64,000 bases of DNA from Symbiodinium natans (GCA_905221605.1 CAJNDS010000582.1:45985-109984), one strand, 5' to 3'. Shown: positions 8,790 through 17,865, counted from the stretch's first letter. Program-made: numbers and translations. Notes: a model not told the origin generated them from the sequence alone.

Positions 8790-11262
8790 TAACAACACAG
8801 CAGAAATCTCCGCCATCATGGAGTCAATCCTCTATTTATTACGATCGGCTACTCCTCCCACCAAGGTGACAATCTACTACGACAGCAAATGGGCTGCCCA
8901 GATGACTCGAGGATTGTCCAGACCGAAAAAACACAAACAGTTAATTTTGAATGCCCGCGCCTGTTATGATAAACTAAAGGACATCGCGGAGATAGAATGG
9001 GTGTGGATAAAAGGACACACTGGAAATCAGGGAAACGAATTAGCGGATTCCTTAGCGGAACAGGGAAAAATAACTTTGGAGGCTCAAGGTGGGCGATATA
9101 CACAGGCAGCTCCATTACTTCTCTCAAACCTGAACCCCCCCGCTCTACCGATCAGGGGTGAGACAGCAGAAGATAAATACTCCAGATTTCTGTACGCTGC
9201 CCAAACAGCCTCCACCATGATTTTTCCTCCCACTCAGTATTCCCCACACAAACCTTGGATATCCACGGAAACACTAAGAGAATTACACGTCGCCAAAAAT
9301 ATGAAAGCCACAGAACACCCAGACTACTCCTCCTATTACAGAAGGGTGAAAAATAAGGCCAGAAAAGAAAAAACCCAGTGGATACGCAACCAAATTAACG
9401 CGGATTACACACTCACCCCAGCAGTTTGGAAACAGGCAAAGAAACTTAAAAAGGGATTTCAGGAAAGAAAATGTAGACTGGTAGTGGATAACAAGCAGAT
9501 CCCTTGGTCTGAAACACACGCGGCATTTGGCAAACACCTCACTAACGTACAATGGGGTCCCTCAAAGGTAACGAACGAAGCTAAACAAAATTTAGCACAG
9601 GCTACTCCTCATTTCCCCACTGACACGACTCCGATCCCCTGGTTTACCCTCCCGGAATTGCAAACCGCCCTCCACAAAATGCAAAAAGGCAGGGCTCCAG
9701 GACCTGACAACCTGCGACCTGATATACTCAAACTACTGGACCATTTCGGGGAGGTGCAACTTCTCGACCTCATGAACGCTTGTTTGCAGGAGGAAAAAAT
9801 ACCACACGCGTGGAAAGAGGCTATCGTAGTATCTTTTTACAAGGGTAAAGGTGACGACTCAGACGCCTCAAACTATAGGCCAATCTCGTTGCTCAACACA
9901 ATGTATAAAATTTACTCCTCGCTAATACAAGCTCGTTTACAGTTCAGATATGAATCCAGACTGCGCCATACGCAGTTTGGATTCCGACAAGGACGTAGTA
10001 CCTTACACCCGCTCTTTATATTGCGTAGACTCCAAGACTACTCCTCCAGAACCGGTACCCCGTTTCACTGTCTGTTCATAGATTGGAAACAGGCGTTTGA
10101 CAAGCTTGATCACGATGCATTACTGATTGCACTTCGCAGAATGGGTATTCATGAACAATACATTACCTTAATCCAGGATATTTACACCGCTCCCATATTC
10201 CACACAATCGGTATTAAAGGTGACAAATTCACGGCTACTCCTCATACTGGGATCAGGCAGGGCTGCCCGCTAAGCCCATACCTTTTCATCTTTGTGCTAT
10301 CCAGCGTACTGCTGGATGTAGATGACAAATTAGTCCGACAGGGGGTCCCTCAAAACACTTGGTCGGTGGGAAAGCCAACTTACGATCTCGAATACGCCGA
10401 CGACACTCTACTCTTTGGGATATCAGTACAAGCCCTGGAATCCTATCTACATGCGCTCCAACAGGAAGCCCAGCCCTATGGTTTAGAACTCAACCTAACT
10501 AAGACTGAACTCCTATGTCACCCTTCGTTTACTCCTCCACCCCCCAATTTCATAAATGGGGACCCAGTACCCCAGGCAACGTCAGTGAAGTATCTAGGTT
10601 CCCAAATCTCTTGGATCCAGCCCACAATTCACGCACTGTTCGCGAGATTTGCACTAGCCCATACCTCCTTCAACAAGCTCCAACATCTTTGGCGGAGTAG
10701 ACTGCCCAGAAAAGTGAAGGTACAAATATTCATGGCAAACATAGTATCCTGTCTCGTCTATGGCCTCTGCACCCTCACCATGGAAGACAAACATTTCCGT
10801 AAATTAGACTCCTGGTATTTTCAACACCTACGAAGAGCCATAGGTATTAAAGCATCCTACTATTCTCATATCACAAACAAATCGGTTTGGGTTCAAGCCA
10901 ACAGACCACTCCTCCCATCCCAGATAGTCCTTTCCCAACAGTTCAAGCTGTTCACTGAATCAGTTAGGGCTCCCGGAGACCAACCCCTACACCATGTAAC
11001 GCATGGACCCGCTCTCAAGGACAGAATAGCACAGTACAAAAACTATAAGACGGGCCCCCCTCCGCCCCACTGGCTACTCCTTGTCAGCAACCATGCTATG
11101 GAATTCTGCCGATCGGATACCCCTAATAACGACCTCCTAACCCTTCAGAAGCGGATAAGAAAAGAGCCGGACTTCCCTGCACGCCTCGTGGCCGCGCCTA
11201 CGCGCCACCCTTTTAAGTTCAGCCTGTTCGCTCAGAGTATCGGAAGCGCATGGCAGTCCTAA
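8437..11262 (+). CDS. E1 ORF2 RNase H plus reverse transcriptase
   Basis: Open from 8437, with no ATG at its start. RNase H comes first: YTDGSG, then NNTAEI, YYDSKW and KGHTGNQGNELAD carry the D-E-D-D catalytic set. A linker of about 190 residues precedes the reverse transcriptase: APGPDN, FLYKGKG-like VSFYKGKG, NYRPISLL, IDWKQAFDK (motif A, Asp codon 10081), GIRQGCPLSPYLF, and YADD (10393-10404). The C-terminal ~200 residues match E2 (thumb/linker region). RNase H before RT is not the usual order in RNase H-bearing LINEs, where it follows RT. The TAA stop uses the first two As of the 3' A run. Seven TACTCCTC words lie inside, in two frames. Confidence 0.93.
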   Translation, partial: CVKSNGFRRFYNAVRIIIPASQATITSSSTKAQEQFAAAFRTHYVNTASPGSDTKEAPGGPHVRVYTDGSGSKGRASAASPAGWGFVVFDDSARAHKAFGPVLTTDTSPYYLGANVGSNNTAEISAIMESILYLLRSATPPTKVTIYYDSKWAAQMTRGLSRPKKHKQLILNARACYDKLKDIAEIEWVWIKGHTGNQGNELADSLAEQGKITLEAQGGRYTQAAPLLLSNLNPPALPIRGETAEDKYSRFLYAAQTASTMIFPPTQYSPHKPWISTETLRELHVAKNMKATEHPDYSSYYRRVKNKARKEKTQWIRNQINADYTLTPAVWKQAKKLKKGFQERKCRLVVDNKQIPWSETHAAFGKHLTNVQWGPSKVTNEAKQNLAQATPHFPTDTTPIPWFTLPELQTALHKMQKGRAPGPDNLRPDILKLLDHFGEVQLLDLMNACLQEEKIPHAWKEAIVVSFYKGKGDDSDASNYRPISLLNTMYKIYSSLIQARLQFRYESRLRHTQFGFRQGRSTLHPLFILRRLQDYSSRTGTPFHCLFIDWKQAFDKLDHDALLIALRRMGIHEQYITLIQDIYTAPIFHTIGIKGDKFTATPHTGIRQGCPLSPYLFIFVLSSVLLDVDDKLVRQGVPQNTWSVGKPTYDLEYADDTLLFGISVQALESYLHALQQEAQPYGLELNLTKTELLCHPSFTPPPPNFINGDPVPQATSVKYLGSQISWIQPTIHALFARFALAHTSFNKLQHLWRSRLPRKVKVQIFMANIVSCLVYGLCTLTMEDKHFRKLDSWYFQHLRRAIGIKASYYSHITNKSVWVQANRPLLPSQIVLSQQFKLFTESVRAPGDQPLHHVTHGPALKDRIAQYKNYKTGPPPPHWLLLVSNHAMEFCRSDTPNNDLLTLQKRIRKEPDFPARLVAAPTRHPFKFSLFAQSIGSAWQS

Positions 11263-11264
11263 AA

Positions 11265-11277
11265 AATCCCCTGACAC
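11265..11277. repeat. right target-site duplication of E1
   Basis: AATCCCCTGACAC, identical to 4404-4416, directly after the A run that closes E1. Confidence 0.85.
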
Positions 11278-11313
11278 CCCAGACCCCTAAACCCCAAAAC
11301 GAAACCCAACAAG

Positions 11314-11399
11314 ACGGCCGAGGCGAGATGTCGCAGCAGCGTATGCAGACGCTGCAGTTGCCCGTTGCAGAGAAGCACAAGGCACGGGAGTTGCAAAGG
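11314..11399 (+). CDS. candidate exon
   Basis: Acceptor CAACAAG and donor AGG|GTTTTT, followed at once by a TTTAGGG array. The open frame begins GRGEMSQQRMQTLQLPVAEK, a charged helical peptide. It is the first exon-like island after E1. Confidence 0.4.
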
Positions 11400-11410
11400 G
11401 TTTTTTTGCA

Positions 11411-11530
11411 GGGTTTAGGGTTTAGGGTTTAGGGTTTAGGGCCTAGGGCTTAGGGTTTAGGGTTCAGGGTTTAGGGTTTAGGGTTTAGGATTCAGGGTTT
11501 AGGGTTTAGGGTTTAGGGTTTAGGGTTTAT
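11411..11530. repeat. TTTAGGG array
   Basis: G-rich heptamers with a few TTCAGGG and CCTAGGG variants, downstream of the candidate exon at 11314-11399. Confidence 0.95.
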
Positions 11531-11888
11531 AAGGCTTAGGGGTCTCGGGTTGTCCTGCGCCCTTGAACGAGTTTTCTCTGGGCTCTTTGGTTTGGGGGGG
11601 TGCAGGGTCTACGGGGTTCCCGAGACTTGCGATCCCAGGAAGTTTTTTTTTGTTGCTTTAAGGCTACTATTTGCTGAAGAACCCCAAAAGAAAAAATCAT
11701 TCCTATATTACCCTTAGTAAGGAATAATATATATATATATATCTCTCTCTCTCTCTTTTTCTAAAAATATATTTTTGGTTCTTAAGCAATTAGTAGAAGG
11801 GTGCCCCCCCCCCCCCCCCCCCCCTTTGAAAAAGCTCTAACACCTAAACCCCAAGCTAAATTTCTGGCGAATCATGCAGGGTTCTCAG

Positions 11889-11937
11889 CTGATAGAAACC
11901 GACACGGCCAGGAAGAGTTTGCTTCCTTGGGCTCAGG
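11889..11937 (+). CDS. candidate exon
   Basis: Acceptor GTTCTCAG and donor CAGG|GTTTAG. The frame reads LIETDTARKSLLPWAQ. The preceding 11642-11880 stretch holds AT/CT microsatellites (11728-11758) and a poly-C run (11805-11824). Confidence 0.35.
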
Positions 11938-12144
11938 GTTTAGGGTTTTTAGGGTTTAGGGTTTAGGGTTTAGGGTTTAGGGTTTAGGATTCAGGGTTTA
12001 GGGTTTAGGGTCGCACGAAAACCCTAAGACCAAAACCCCAAACCGCAAACCCGAAATCCCAGACCACCCGACCCCTATATCCCTATACCCTAAACCCTAA
12101 ACCCTAAACCCTAAACCCTAAACCGAGTTTGGTTCTTTCCCAAG

Positions 12145-12212
12145 AGGCGCACGCCGCGTGCAGCGACCTCAGCACCACGGCGAGCTCTGGCACACGAGGA
12201 GAGATCGGGCAG
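12145..12212 (+). CDS. candidate exon
   Basis: Lies between CCCTAAA (12087-12124) and TTTAGGG (12213 on). Acceptor TTTCCCAAG, donor GCAG|GTTTGG. All three frames are open; the most protein-like is AHAACSDLSTTASSGTRGEI. It is a textbook example of the island architecture. Confidence 0.38.
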
Positions 12213-12480
12213 GTTTGGGGTTTAGGGTTTAGGGTTTAGGGTTTAGGGTTTAGGGTTTAGGGTTTAGGGTTAGGGGTTTAGGGTTTAGGGTTTAGGGTTT
12301 AGGGTTTGGGGTTCAGGGTTTGGGGTTTCGGGTTTAGGGTTTAGGCTTTAGGTTAGGGTTTAGGGTTTAGGGTTTGGGGTTTAGGGCTTAGGGTTGAGGG
12401 TTGAGGGTTTAGGTTAGGGTTTGGGGTTTAGGGTTTGAGGTTTAGGGTGTAGGGTCCAGGGGTTGGGGTTTAGGGTTCGT
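12213..12480. repeat. long degenerate TTTAGGG array
   Basis: About 270 bp of TTTAGGG with TTTGGGG, TTGAGGG and TTCAGGG variants, starting at the donor edge of the previous island. Confidence 0.93.
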
Positions 12481-12552
12481 TAGGGGTTTTAGGAAGATGA
12501 GGGTTTGCGGGTTTAGGGGTTAGGGCGGGGGTGTGGCGGCCTGGGGTTTCAG

Positions 12553-12622
12553 CGCTTTCGGGTGCCACAAGTTCCGACACGACGCCCAATCTCGCATATC
12601 GCCAGGAGTACGGCCCTGCCAT
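12553..12622 (+). CDS. candidate exon
   Basis: Acceptor GGGTTTCAG and donor CAT|GTTTGT. The frame begins AFGCHKFRHDAQSRISPGVR. Flanked by G-rich sequence on both sides, so its polarity fit is poorer. Confidence 0.25.
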
Positions 12623-12950
12623 GTTTGTATATACTTCATTCAATTCTAAAAACGTGGTGCGGTCCCTTCCGGGCAGGGTTTCGGGACCTGGGGGTTCAGG
12701 GCTTCTAGGGTTTGGGGCATAGGGTTTGGGTTTTACCTCATACGATTGTTTGCTTAGTAGGGCCCTGAACCCTGCGCCCCACACCCTAGACCTTCGGCCC
12801 TAAGCTTATTTAAGCCCTATGATCCGAACCCCAGGGCCCCAAACCCCATAGCCCAAACCCTAGAAGCCCTAAACCCTGTGCCCCGAAACCCCGAAACGGG
12901 CCCTAAACCCTATGCCCCAAACCCCTAGGGCCAGAAACCCTGCCCCATAT

Positions 12951-13030
12951 GACACTTGCCACGAACTTTGGACACTTGCCCACGAACTTTTGACACTTAC
13001 CCACGGACTTTTGACACCTGCCCACGGACT
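12951..13030. repeat. four-copy 20-22 bp minisatellite
   Basis: GACACTTGCCCACGAACTTT-type units repeat four times with a few substitutions. The rest of 12623-14020 is degenerate heptamers (CCCTATG, CCCTAAG), a (GGGT)n tract near 13815-13860 and unique filler; no gene is seen. Confidence 0.75.
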
Positions 13031-13814
13031 TGCGACTCTTGCGAAATGACATGTGCCCGCGGACTCCATTAGGGGTTTAAGCATGCATGTGAAAGAGAGG
13101 TCGAGGGTTTGGTATTTCTTTCAACTAAATCCAGCTTAGGGTTTGAGGTTTCAGTGCTTTCAACCTGCAAAAACTTTAGTTTTGGGATTCACGTTTAAGT
13201 TTTCAGAGGGTGGGAGGAGGTTTTCCGGATTGCATGGTAAGACAAGGAATCGACCACACCGTGTGGGAGAGAAACTCTAAGCCCTACACCCTACACCCTA
13301 AACCCTAAGCCCTAAGGGCAAAGCCCTACACACTAGACCCAGACCCGAAGAACCACACCCTAGACCCGAAATCCCAACCTCTACTCGGGTACCCTCAACA
13401 TAAGGCTTCGGGGGCTTTGGGTTTAGGGTCAAAATCACGGGTCCCTCTTGAAAACAGGTATCGGTGACCCCCATAACCTCCAAAATGTTTAACGTTGTTT
13501 CTTCAAATTAGGGTCCCTTTTGGGTGCTCTAAGTAAAACGGGCCGTACTCTAACAGGGGGCCAGAAAACCCCGAACCCTGAGTGGACGCATGTGGACGCA
13601 CCAATCCGCAAAAAAAAATCCCAGCAGGGCCCCTCTATGCCCCAAACCCTTAGGCCCTAAGCCCTATGCCCCAAACCCTCGGGCCCTAGACCCTATGCCC
13701 CAAACTCCCAGGCCTTAGGGCTCTACACCCTATGCCCCAAACACTAGGGCACTAAACCCTATGCCACGGATGGACAGAGTGAACTTTATGTTTTCTTGAT
13801 GTTGTGGGGGTCAC

Positions 13815-13860
13815 TGGGGGGGTGGGTGGGTGGGTGGGTGGGTGGGTGGGTGGGTGGGTA
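13815..13860. repeat. GGGT tetranucleotide microsatellite
   Basis: About eleven GGGT/GGTG units. A strong G-rich strand tract, distinct in period from the heptamers. Confidence 0.9.
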
Positions 13861-14577
13861 TGATTCCACTTCACGGACACACTGCTTGACCAGTGAATGC
13901 TTGGACTTGAGATGCTGAAGCCTAAGCCCTAGACCGTAAATGGCCGGGGAGGCCTCCTAAACCCTAAACCCAATAACTCAGCCCACACCTGGAGGAGATC
14001 TCTCGTCTTCGTTCTCGTTCGCAGGCATCCCGGAAAGGTTGGCAGTTTAGGGTTTCAGGGTTAGACGCTGGACCCTAAACCCTAGACCCTGAACCCCAAA
14101 ACCCTAAACCCAAACCCTAAACGTTTGTGGGTTTTTTGGGGTCCTGGTTCCCCCAAAACCAACATTCTGAAGAGCTTGGCGCCCTCCACTGCGAGTTCGG
14201 TTTCGGGCTTTGGGGTTTGGGGTTTGGGGTTTGGGGTTTAGGGACTAGGGTTTTAGTTACTGCGCTTTGTGTTATCCTTTCCTGGTGATAAGGGGAGCGT
14301 GCCGAGAAAGATCTTCGTATGTGTTGTGAGATAGGGCCTTGAGCGGCCGAAGCTCCGAAACCCCCAAAACCCTTTAACGGGTTTAGGGGTTTAGGGGTTT
14401 AAGGTTTTGGGTTTAGGGTTTAGGGGTTTAGGGGTTTAGGGTTCTACACCCCAATCCCCTCCGAGACCTCGCCGCCCTTCCAATGCCTCGATCCTACACG
14501 AGTTCCTACCCCCCCCTCCCCGCCCCAAAGCCGCGAGCCCCAAAAAGCCCAAGTCCCCTTCATCGTCCCTAAGGGTT

Positions 14578-14685
14578 TAGGGTTCAGGGTTTAAGGTTTA
14601 GGGTTTAAGGTTTAGGGTTTAAGGTTTAAGGTTTAGGGTTTAAGGTTTAGGGTTTAAGGTTTAGGGTTTAAGGTTTAGGGTTTCC
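14578..14685. repeat. TTTAAGG-TTTAGGG alternating array
   Basis: TTTAAGG and TTTAGGG alternate, giving a 14-bp higher-order period. This points to amplification of a two-unit repeat rather than independent mutation. Confidence 0.8.
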
Positions 14686-14833
14686 TAAAGCGCAAGAAAA
14701 CCCTAGATGGACCTCACAACCCAAATCAACCCTAACCCTAGCTACCCCAAGAAACGCGACAAGCCCTAAAGCTAAGTTTGGAACCATGGGCCCTTAGTAT
14801 GCTCCCTTGCCCTTGTTTAAAGGGAAAATAATC

Positions 14834-14928
14834 AACCCTAAACCCTAAACCCTAAACCCTCAACCCTAAACCCTAACCCTAAACCTTAAACCTTAAACCC
14901 TAAACCCTAAACCCTAAACCATGCTTGG
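14834..14928. repeat. CCCTAAA array
   Basis: C-rich heptamers with CCTTAAA and CCCTCAA variants upstream of the candidate exon at 14951-14998. Confidence 0.92.
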
Positions 14929-14950
14929 AACCCTAGCTCCATTGACACAG

Positions 14951-14998
14951 GCTGTAGCAGTGTCCTGGACGAGGATCGAGTCAGGATCCCGGGAGCCC
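14951..14998 (+). CDS. candidate exon
   Basis: Acceptor TTGACACAG and donor CCC|GTTTGG enclose 16 codons, AVAVSWTRIESGSREP. C-rich arrays follow at 15010-15160. Confidence 0.3.
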
Positions 14999-15251
14999 GT
15001 TTGGAGACCCCAAACCCTAAACCCAAACCCCAAACCCCAAACCCTAAACCCTAAACCCTAAACCCTAACCCCTTAAACCCTAAACCCTAAACCCTAAACT
15101 CTACCGTGAGCCCTCAACCCTGAACCCTGAACCCTAAGCCCTAAACCCTGAACCCCAAACCCCTCAACCCTCGAACCCTGTTTTGCTTAAAAGCCCCAAA
15201 GCCATAAAGCCCCCAACCCCCAGGGGCCTTAAACTCCCCCCTCATAACCCA

Positions 15252-15363
15252 CTTTGTGGTGCTTTACTGTAACTTTAGATCCTTAGCCTTTTTGCATTTA
15301 TTGGGTTTCTTAATACGGAAGCTAAAAACTTAATATTGCGCTGCCCTTCTGAGTGCAGCCAAG
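15252..15363 (+). repeat. 110-bp dispersed repeat, copy 1
   Basis: Begins CTTTGTGGTGCTTTACTG and ends GAGTGCAGCCAAG. Similar copies lie at 23629-23738, 32435-32545 and 50503-50614, all in this orientation. The ends can pair as an imperfect stem and an internal GCAGCTA/TAGCTGC hairpin is present in the best copy. It could be a short non-coding RNA-derived repeat or a small transposon; I cannot tell which. Confidence 0.85.
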
Positions 15364-16107
15364 CCCAGAAGCCCGAAGCCCCAAAGCCCCAGAAGCCCCA
15401 CGCGGCCCTGAAGCCTAAGCCCAAAACCCTGAAATCCTTCTAGACCCTAGACCCCTAAAGTGCTAAGAGCTCTGGGGTTGAACTTTCAGGGTTTTGGGTA
15501 GAGGGTTTTGTTGTAGGGGTTGTAGGGTTGAGGGTTTCGGGCTTTGGCTCTGAGCGTTCGGAGCTTTGGGGTTAAAGGGTTTTGAGGCTTTAGGCCTTCC
15601 CAAATTTAATCCCAAAATCTGCCAAGAAAGCTCAGAAATAAGTAGTTGCTGATGTATGGAACTCCCTGAGTATCCGCACCTTCCCTAAACCCTGCACCCT
15701 AATTAAGGACTGAGCCCGTTCTTGCTCCTCTTTCTGTTGTTTGCTGGTTCTGCGCTTTCGTGTCGTTCATGTGGTCCCATCCCCCATCCCCAGGATTTAG
15801 GGTGTAGGGTTTAGGGTTCAAGGTTATTGATGCACGGACCGGCGCAGACCGGTGCAAAGTTGTACCGGCTGTGGCACATCGTGGCCTTTTAGAGCCTCGC
15901 GTGTTCCCCTAAACCCTAAACCCTAAACCGTTCCTTGGGTCGCCAGCTTGATTCACGATGACACAAATAAGCACGGCCCAAGGACTCCGTGCCAATCTCG
16001 CCTGTGCGATGATGACCTGTGTGCCGAGGGGCCTCAATCTGAAGGTTGGAAGTGGTTGATTCTGGTCTCTTGCCGCTGATGACCGTCTCCTTCGCACGCT
16101 TGCAGCC

Positions 16108-16734
16108 GAACAGAAATATGGCGAGACCGCCGGTGACCAGCTGAGTCTTCAGGACGACCCCAATGCAGCACAGGCCCTCGAAAGTGAGGGCAGGAAAGAC
16201 GATGCCGGCAACATTGGTACGGACGCTGGCAACGCGGAGGGCATCATCATGGACAACGACACCGCGGGAGGCAACAGTCGGGACGGTGACGCCAATGTGC
16301 AAGATAACCGAAATGATAGCAGTAGCGTTCCTTCTCTTTCTCTTCCAGCGTGGCCTCGTCGGGCGAAGAGGATCAGAACTAAAGAACAGAAAAAGGCTGG
16401 AGCAGCGAAGGCAAGGGGAGCTTACGTGCAAGTGGGGCAGAAGTGGATTATAACCGAGTACCGCTGGCCAAGAGTGGAGGATCATGTTTGTTGGGACATC
16501 GACCTACCAGCAGCTGGGTGCAGTGATCTGGCAGATCCGGCGTATGCTGCTTTGGCAGGCAATTTGGAACTCATGCAAACGTTTGGAGCCAAGATCGCCG
16601 AGGGCGTTGATGGATACCTTGCATCGAGGTGGGTTCATCGGAACCTTGGGTTGGCTCATCACAAATCACCCTGGTTGCGTGGGGAAGAAGCTCGAGCAGC
16701 CGCCTGTGAGAAAGCTTGTGTGTTCCAAAGCTAG
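16108..16734 (+). CDS. unrecognised coding segment, probable exon(s)
   Basis: Acceptor CGCTTGCAG at 16107 opens a frame running to a TAG at 16734. The first part is acidic and Gly/Asn-rich (EQKYGETAGDQLSLQDDPNA), then comes a basic patch (KEQKKAGAAKARG), then a folded-looking segment (YVQVGQKWIITEYRWPRVED). A good internal acceptor with a long pyrimidine tract (TTCTCTTTCTCTTCCAG, ending 16348) and a strong donor GAG|GTGGGT at 16628 suggest the real structure is spliced; exact boundaries are uncertain. Codon-like composition is better than in the small islands. The antisense frames over the same region look like shadows. No family is recognised. Confidence 0.45.
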   Translation, partial: EQKYGETAGDQLSLQDDPNAAQALESEGRKDDAGNIGTDAGNAEGIIMDNDTAGGNSRDGDANVQDNRNDSSSVPSLSLPAWPRRAKRIRTKEQKKAGAAKARGAYVQVGQKWIITEYRWPRVEDHVCWDIDLPAAGCSDLADPAYAALAGNLELMQTFGAKIAEGVDGYLASRWVHRNLGLAHHKSPWLRGEEARAAACEKACVFQS

Positions 16735-16755
16735 CCTCAGTAAGCTGCAGAGTAG

Positions 16756-16888
16756 GAACCCTTCAAGGAGGAGCGGCAACTCGCAGCAGCCATCGCTGCT
16801 TCTCAGACCACTGTCGATAGATGCCCGCGCCTCCGCGAAGACCCGGGCGAGCGTGACCCGCCGGAACCTCGGTCCAAGCAGAAGGCGT
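16756..16888 (+). CDS. unrecognised candidate exon
   Basis: Opens after GAGTAG with the frame EPFKEERQLAAAIAASQTTV and closes either at TAA (16886) or at a donor GC|GTAACC two bases earlier. It is charged and Ala-rich, likely part of the same gene as 16108-16734. Confidence 0.35.
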
Positions 16889-16932
16889 AACCTCTCGCAA
16901 AACGTCGTCCCCTTGCCAGGACGTCGCTAGCA

Positions 16933-17045
16933 AGTCGGGACGCGTGCCGCCCTGGTGGCGGCAGCGGCAGTGGCAGCGCACGCCCTGGTGGCGGCAGCGG
17001 CAGTGGTAGTGCAGCCTAAACTCGTACCTGCCTGCGAGCCACAAA
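16933..17045 (+). CDS. Ala-rich candidate exon with consensus donor
   Basis: Contains two tandem copies of a ~33-bp unit (CCTGGTGGCGGCAGCGGCAG) and ends at a consensus donor AAA|GTGAGT. The frame compatible with that donor reads VGTRAALVAAAAVAAHALVA. Another frame gives a Gly/Ser repeat ending in TAA. The intron that follows would contain the GT satellite. Confidence 0.35.
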
Positions 17046-17069
17046 GTGAGTCACTGTGCATGTCTCTGT

Positions 17070-17072
<3 letters not shown>

Positions 17073-17165
<93 letters not shown>

Positions 17166-17365
17166 TGTGTGTGTGTGTGGTGTGTGTGTGTGTGTGTGCT
17201 GTGTGTGCTGTGTGTGCTGTGTGTGCTGTGTGTGCTGTGTGTGCTGTGTGTGGTGTGTGTGGTGTGTGTGGTGTGTGTGGTGTGTGTGGTGTGTGTGGTG
17301 TGTGTGGTGTGTGTGGTGTGTGTGGTGTGTGTGGTGTGTGTGGTGTGTGTGGTGTGTGTGGTGTG
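17073..17365. repeat. compound GT satellite
   Basis: Pure (GT)n for about 85 bp, then interruptions, then a block of TGTGTGCTG-type units, then TGTGTGGTG-type 8-9 bp units. The stepwise change from one unit to the next records successive rounds of slippage. Long reading frames across it (Val-Cys or Thr-His repeats) are artefacts. Confidence 0.95.
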
Positions 17366-17406
17366 CTTGTGAATAAGCCAAAGTTGCATGCTTGCTGCTT
17401 GAACAG

Positions 17407-17697
17407 GAAGCGGCGAAGCAGTCTTGGGTCTTCTGGCGCTACTGGAATTTGTCTTTGGTAGACACGCAGTACTACCCTCGGCGTAGTAAAGGGTCACTAC
17501 GTTCGAATGGTTTGGCGCGAGTACAAGCTTTGCTGCGAGTACCTCTCGGAAGGAAAGAGGCAAAGGAAAAGGAAAAGGACAATCTTAGGGCGGTTATCGG
17601 TTCAGGATACACCCCTCAAACCATGATCCTTACCGCGCTGCACAGGTGGAGAGAAAACATCGGTTGCAGGAGTTCGTGCGCCTTGGCCGTGTGTTAG
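17407..17697 (+). CDS. probable terminal exon, unrecognised protein
   Basis: Acceptor TGCTTGAACAG at 17406 opens a 96-codon frame that ends at TAG (17695-17697). It begins EAAKQSWVFWRYWNLSLVDT, has a basic Lys/Glu stretch (GRKEAKEKEKDN) and ends with a Cys-containing tail. Length and composition make this one of the more believable coding pieces in the window. It follows the GT satellite, which would lie in the preceding intron. Confidence 0.45.
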   Translation, partial: EAAKQSWVFWRYWNLSLVDTQYYPRRSKGSLRSNGLARVQALLRVPLGRKEAKEKEKDNLRAVIGSGYTPQTMILTALHRWRENIGCRSSCALAVC

Positions 17698-17739
17698 GAA
17701 CCCGAAGCCCGAAACCCTAAAGGGCCTCAACCCTAGGCT

Positions 17740-17865
17740 TCAGAGTTTAAGGGGCATTGGGTCAGTGGAGTGAGGGTTTGGGGAAGTGGGTGTTGTGGTT
17801 TTCAGAGTTTAAGGGGCATTGGGTCAGTGGAGTGAGGGTTTGGGGAAGTGGGTGTTGTGGTTTTT
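17740..17865. repeat. tandem duplication of ~62 bp
   Basis: The block starting TTCAGAGTTTAAGGGGCATT and ending GTGTTGTGGTTTT occurs twice back to back without obvious differences, so it is recent. Confidence 0.9.

Larger units (their letters stand above)
4575..10537 (+). repeat. dispersed E1 tag word TACTCCTC, 20 copies
   Basis: The exact octamer begins at 4575, 4854, 5093, 5343, 5549, 5727, 5947, 6105, 6288, 6867, 7173, 7565, 8091, 8850, 9325, 9603, 9913, 10039, 10236 and 10530. The preceding bases are most often GGC or GAC. It is read as (A/T)-T-P in 13 sites, Y-S-S in five and L-L in two, so it is conserved as DNA or RNA rather than as peptide. One-mismatch forms occur at 4776, 6356, 6836 and 10917. 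Confidence 0.9.
4404..11277 (+). mobile_element. non-LTR retrotransposon E1 with target-site duplication
   Basis: The 13-bp direct repeat AATCCCCTGACAC occurs at 4404-4416 and 11265-11277, defining an insertion of 4417-11264. The element starts AGGCGCTC, carries ORF1 (4450-6240) and an ORF2 now in three overlapping frames (6241-11262), and ends with the stop codon merging into a short A run. ORF2 order is N-terminal region, EEP endonuclease, RNase H, reverse transcriptase. It is a diverged sister of E2 at 51143-58090. The host flanks are CCCTAAA-like sequence. The frame breaks mean this copy is probably inactive, or that the assembly carries indel errors. Confidence 0.95.

Noticed and set aside
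12470-13483. Antisense frames of 60-104 residues
   Set aside because: They consist largely of translated heptamers and minisatellite units.
15916-16485. 189-residue antisense frame
   Set aside because: The opposite strand carries better splice signals and protein-like composition; the antisense frame reads through these.
17046-17563. Long reading frames of Val-Cys, Thr-His and similar repeats on both strands
   Set aside because: They are translations of the GT satellite and its 8-9 bp derivatives, with no start context or flanking coding sequence.
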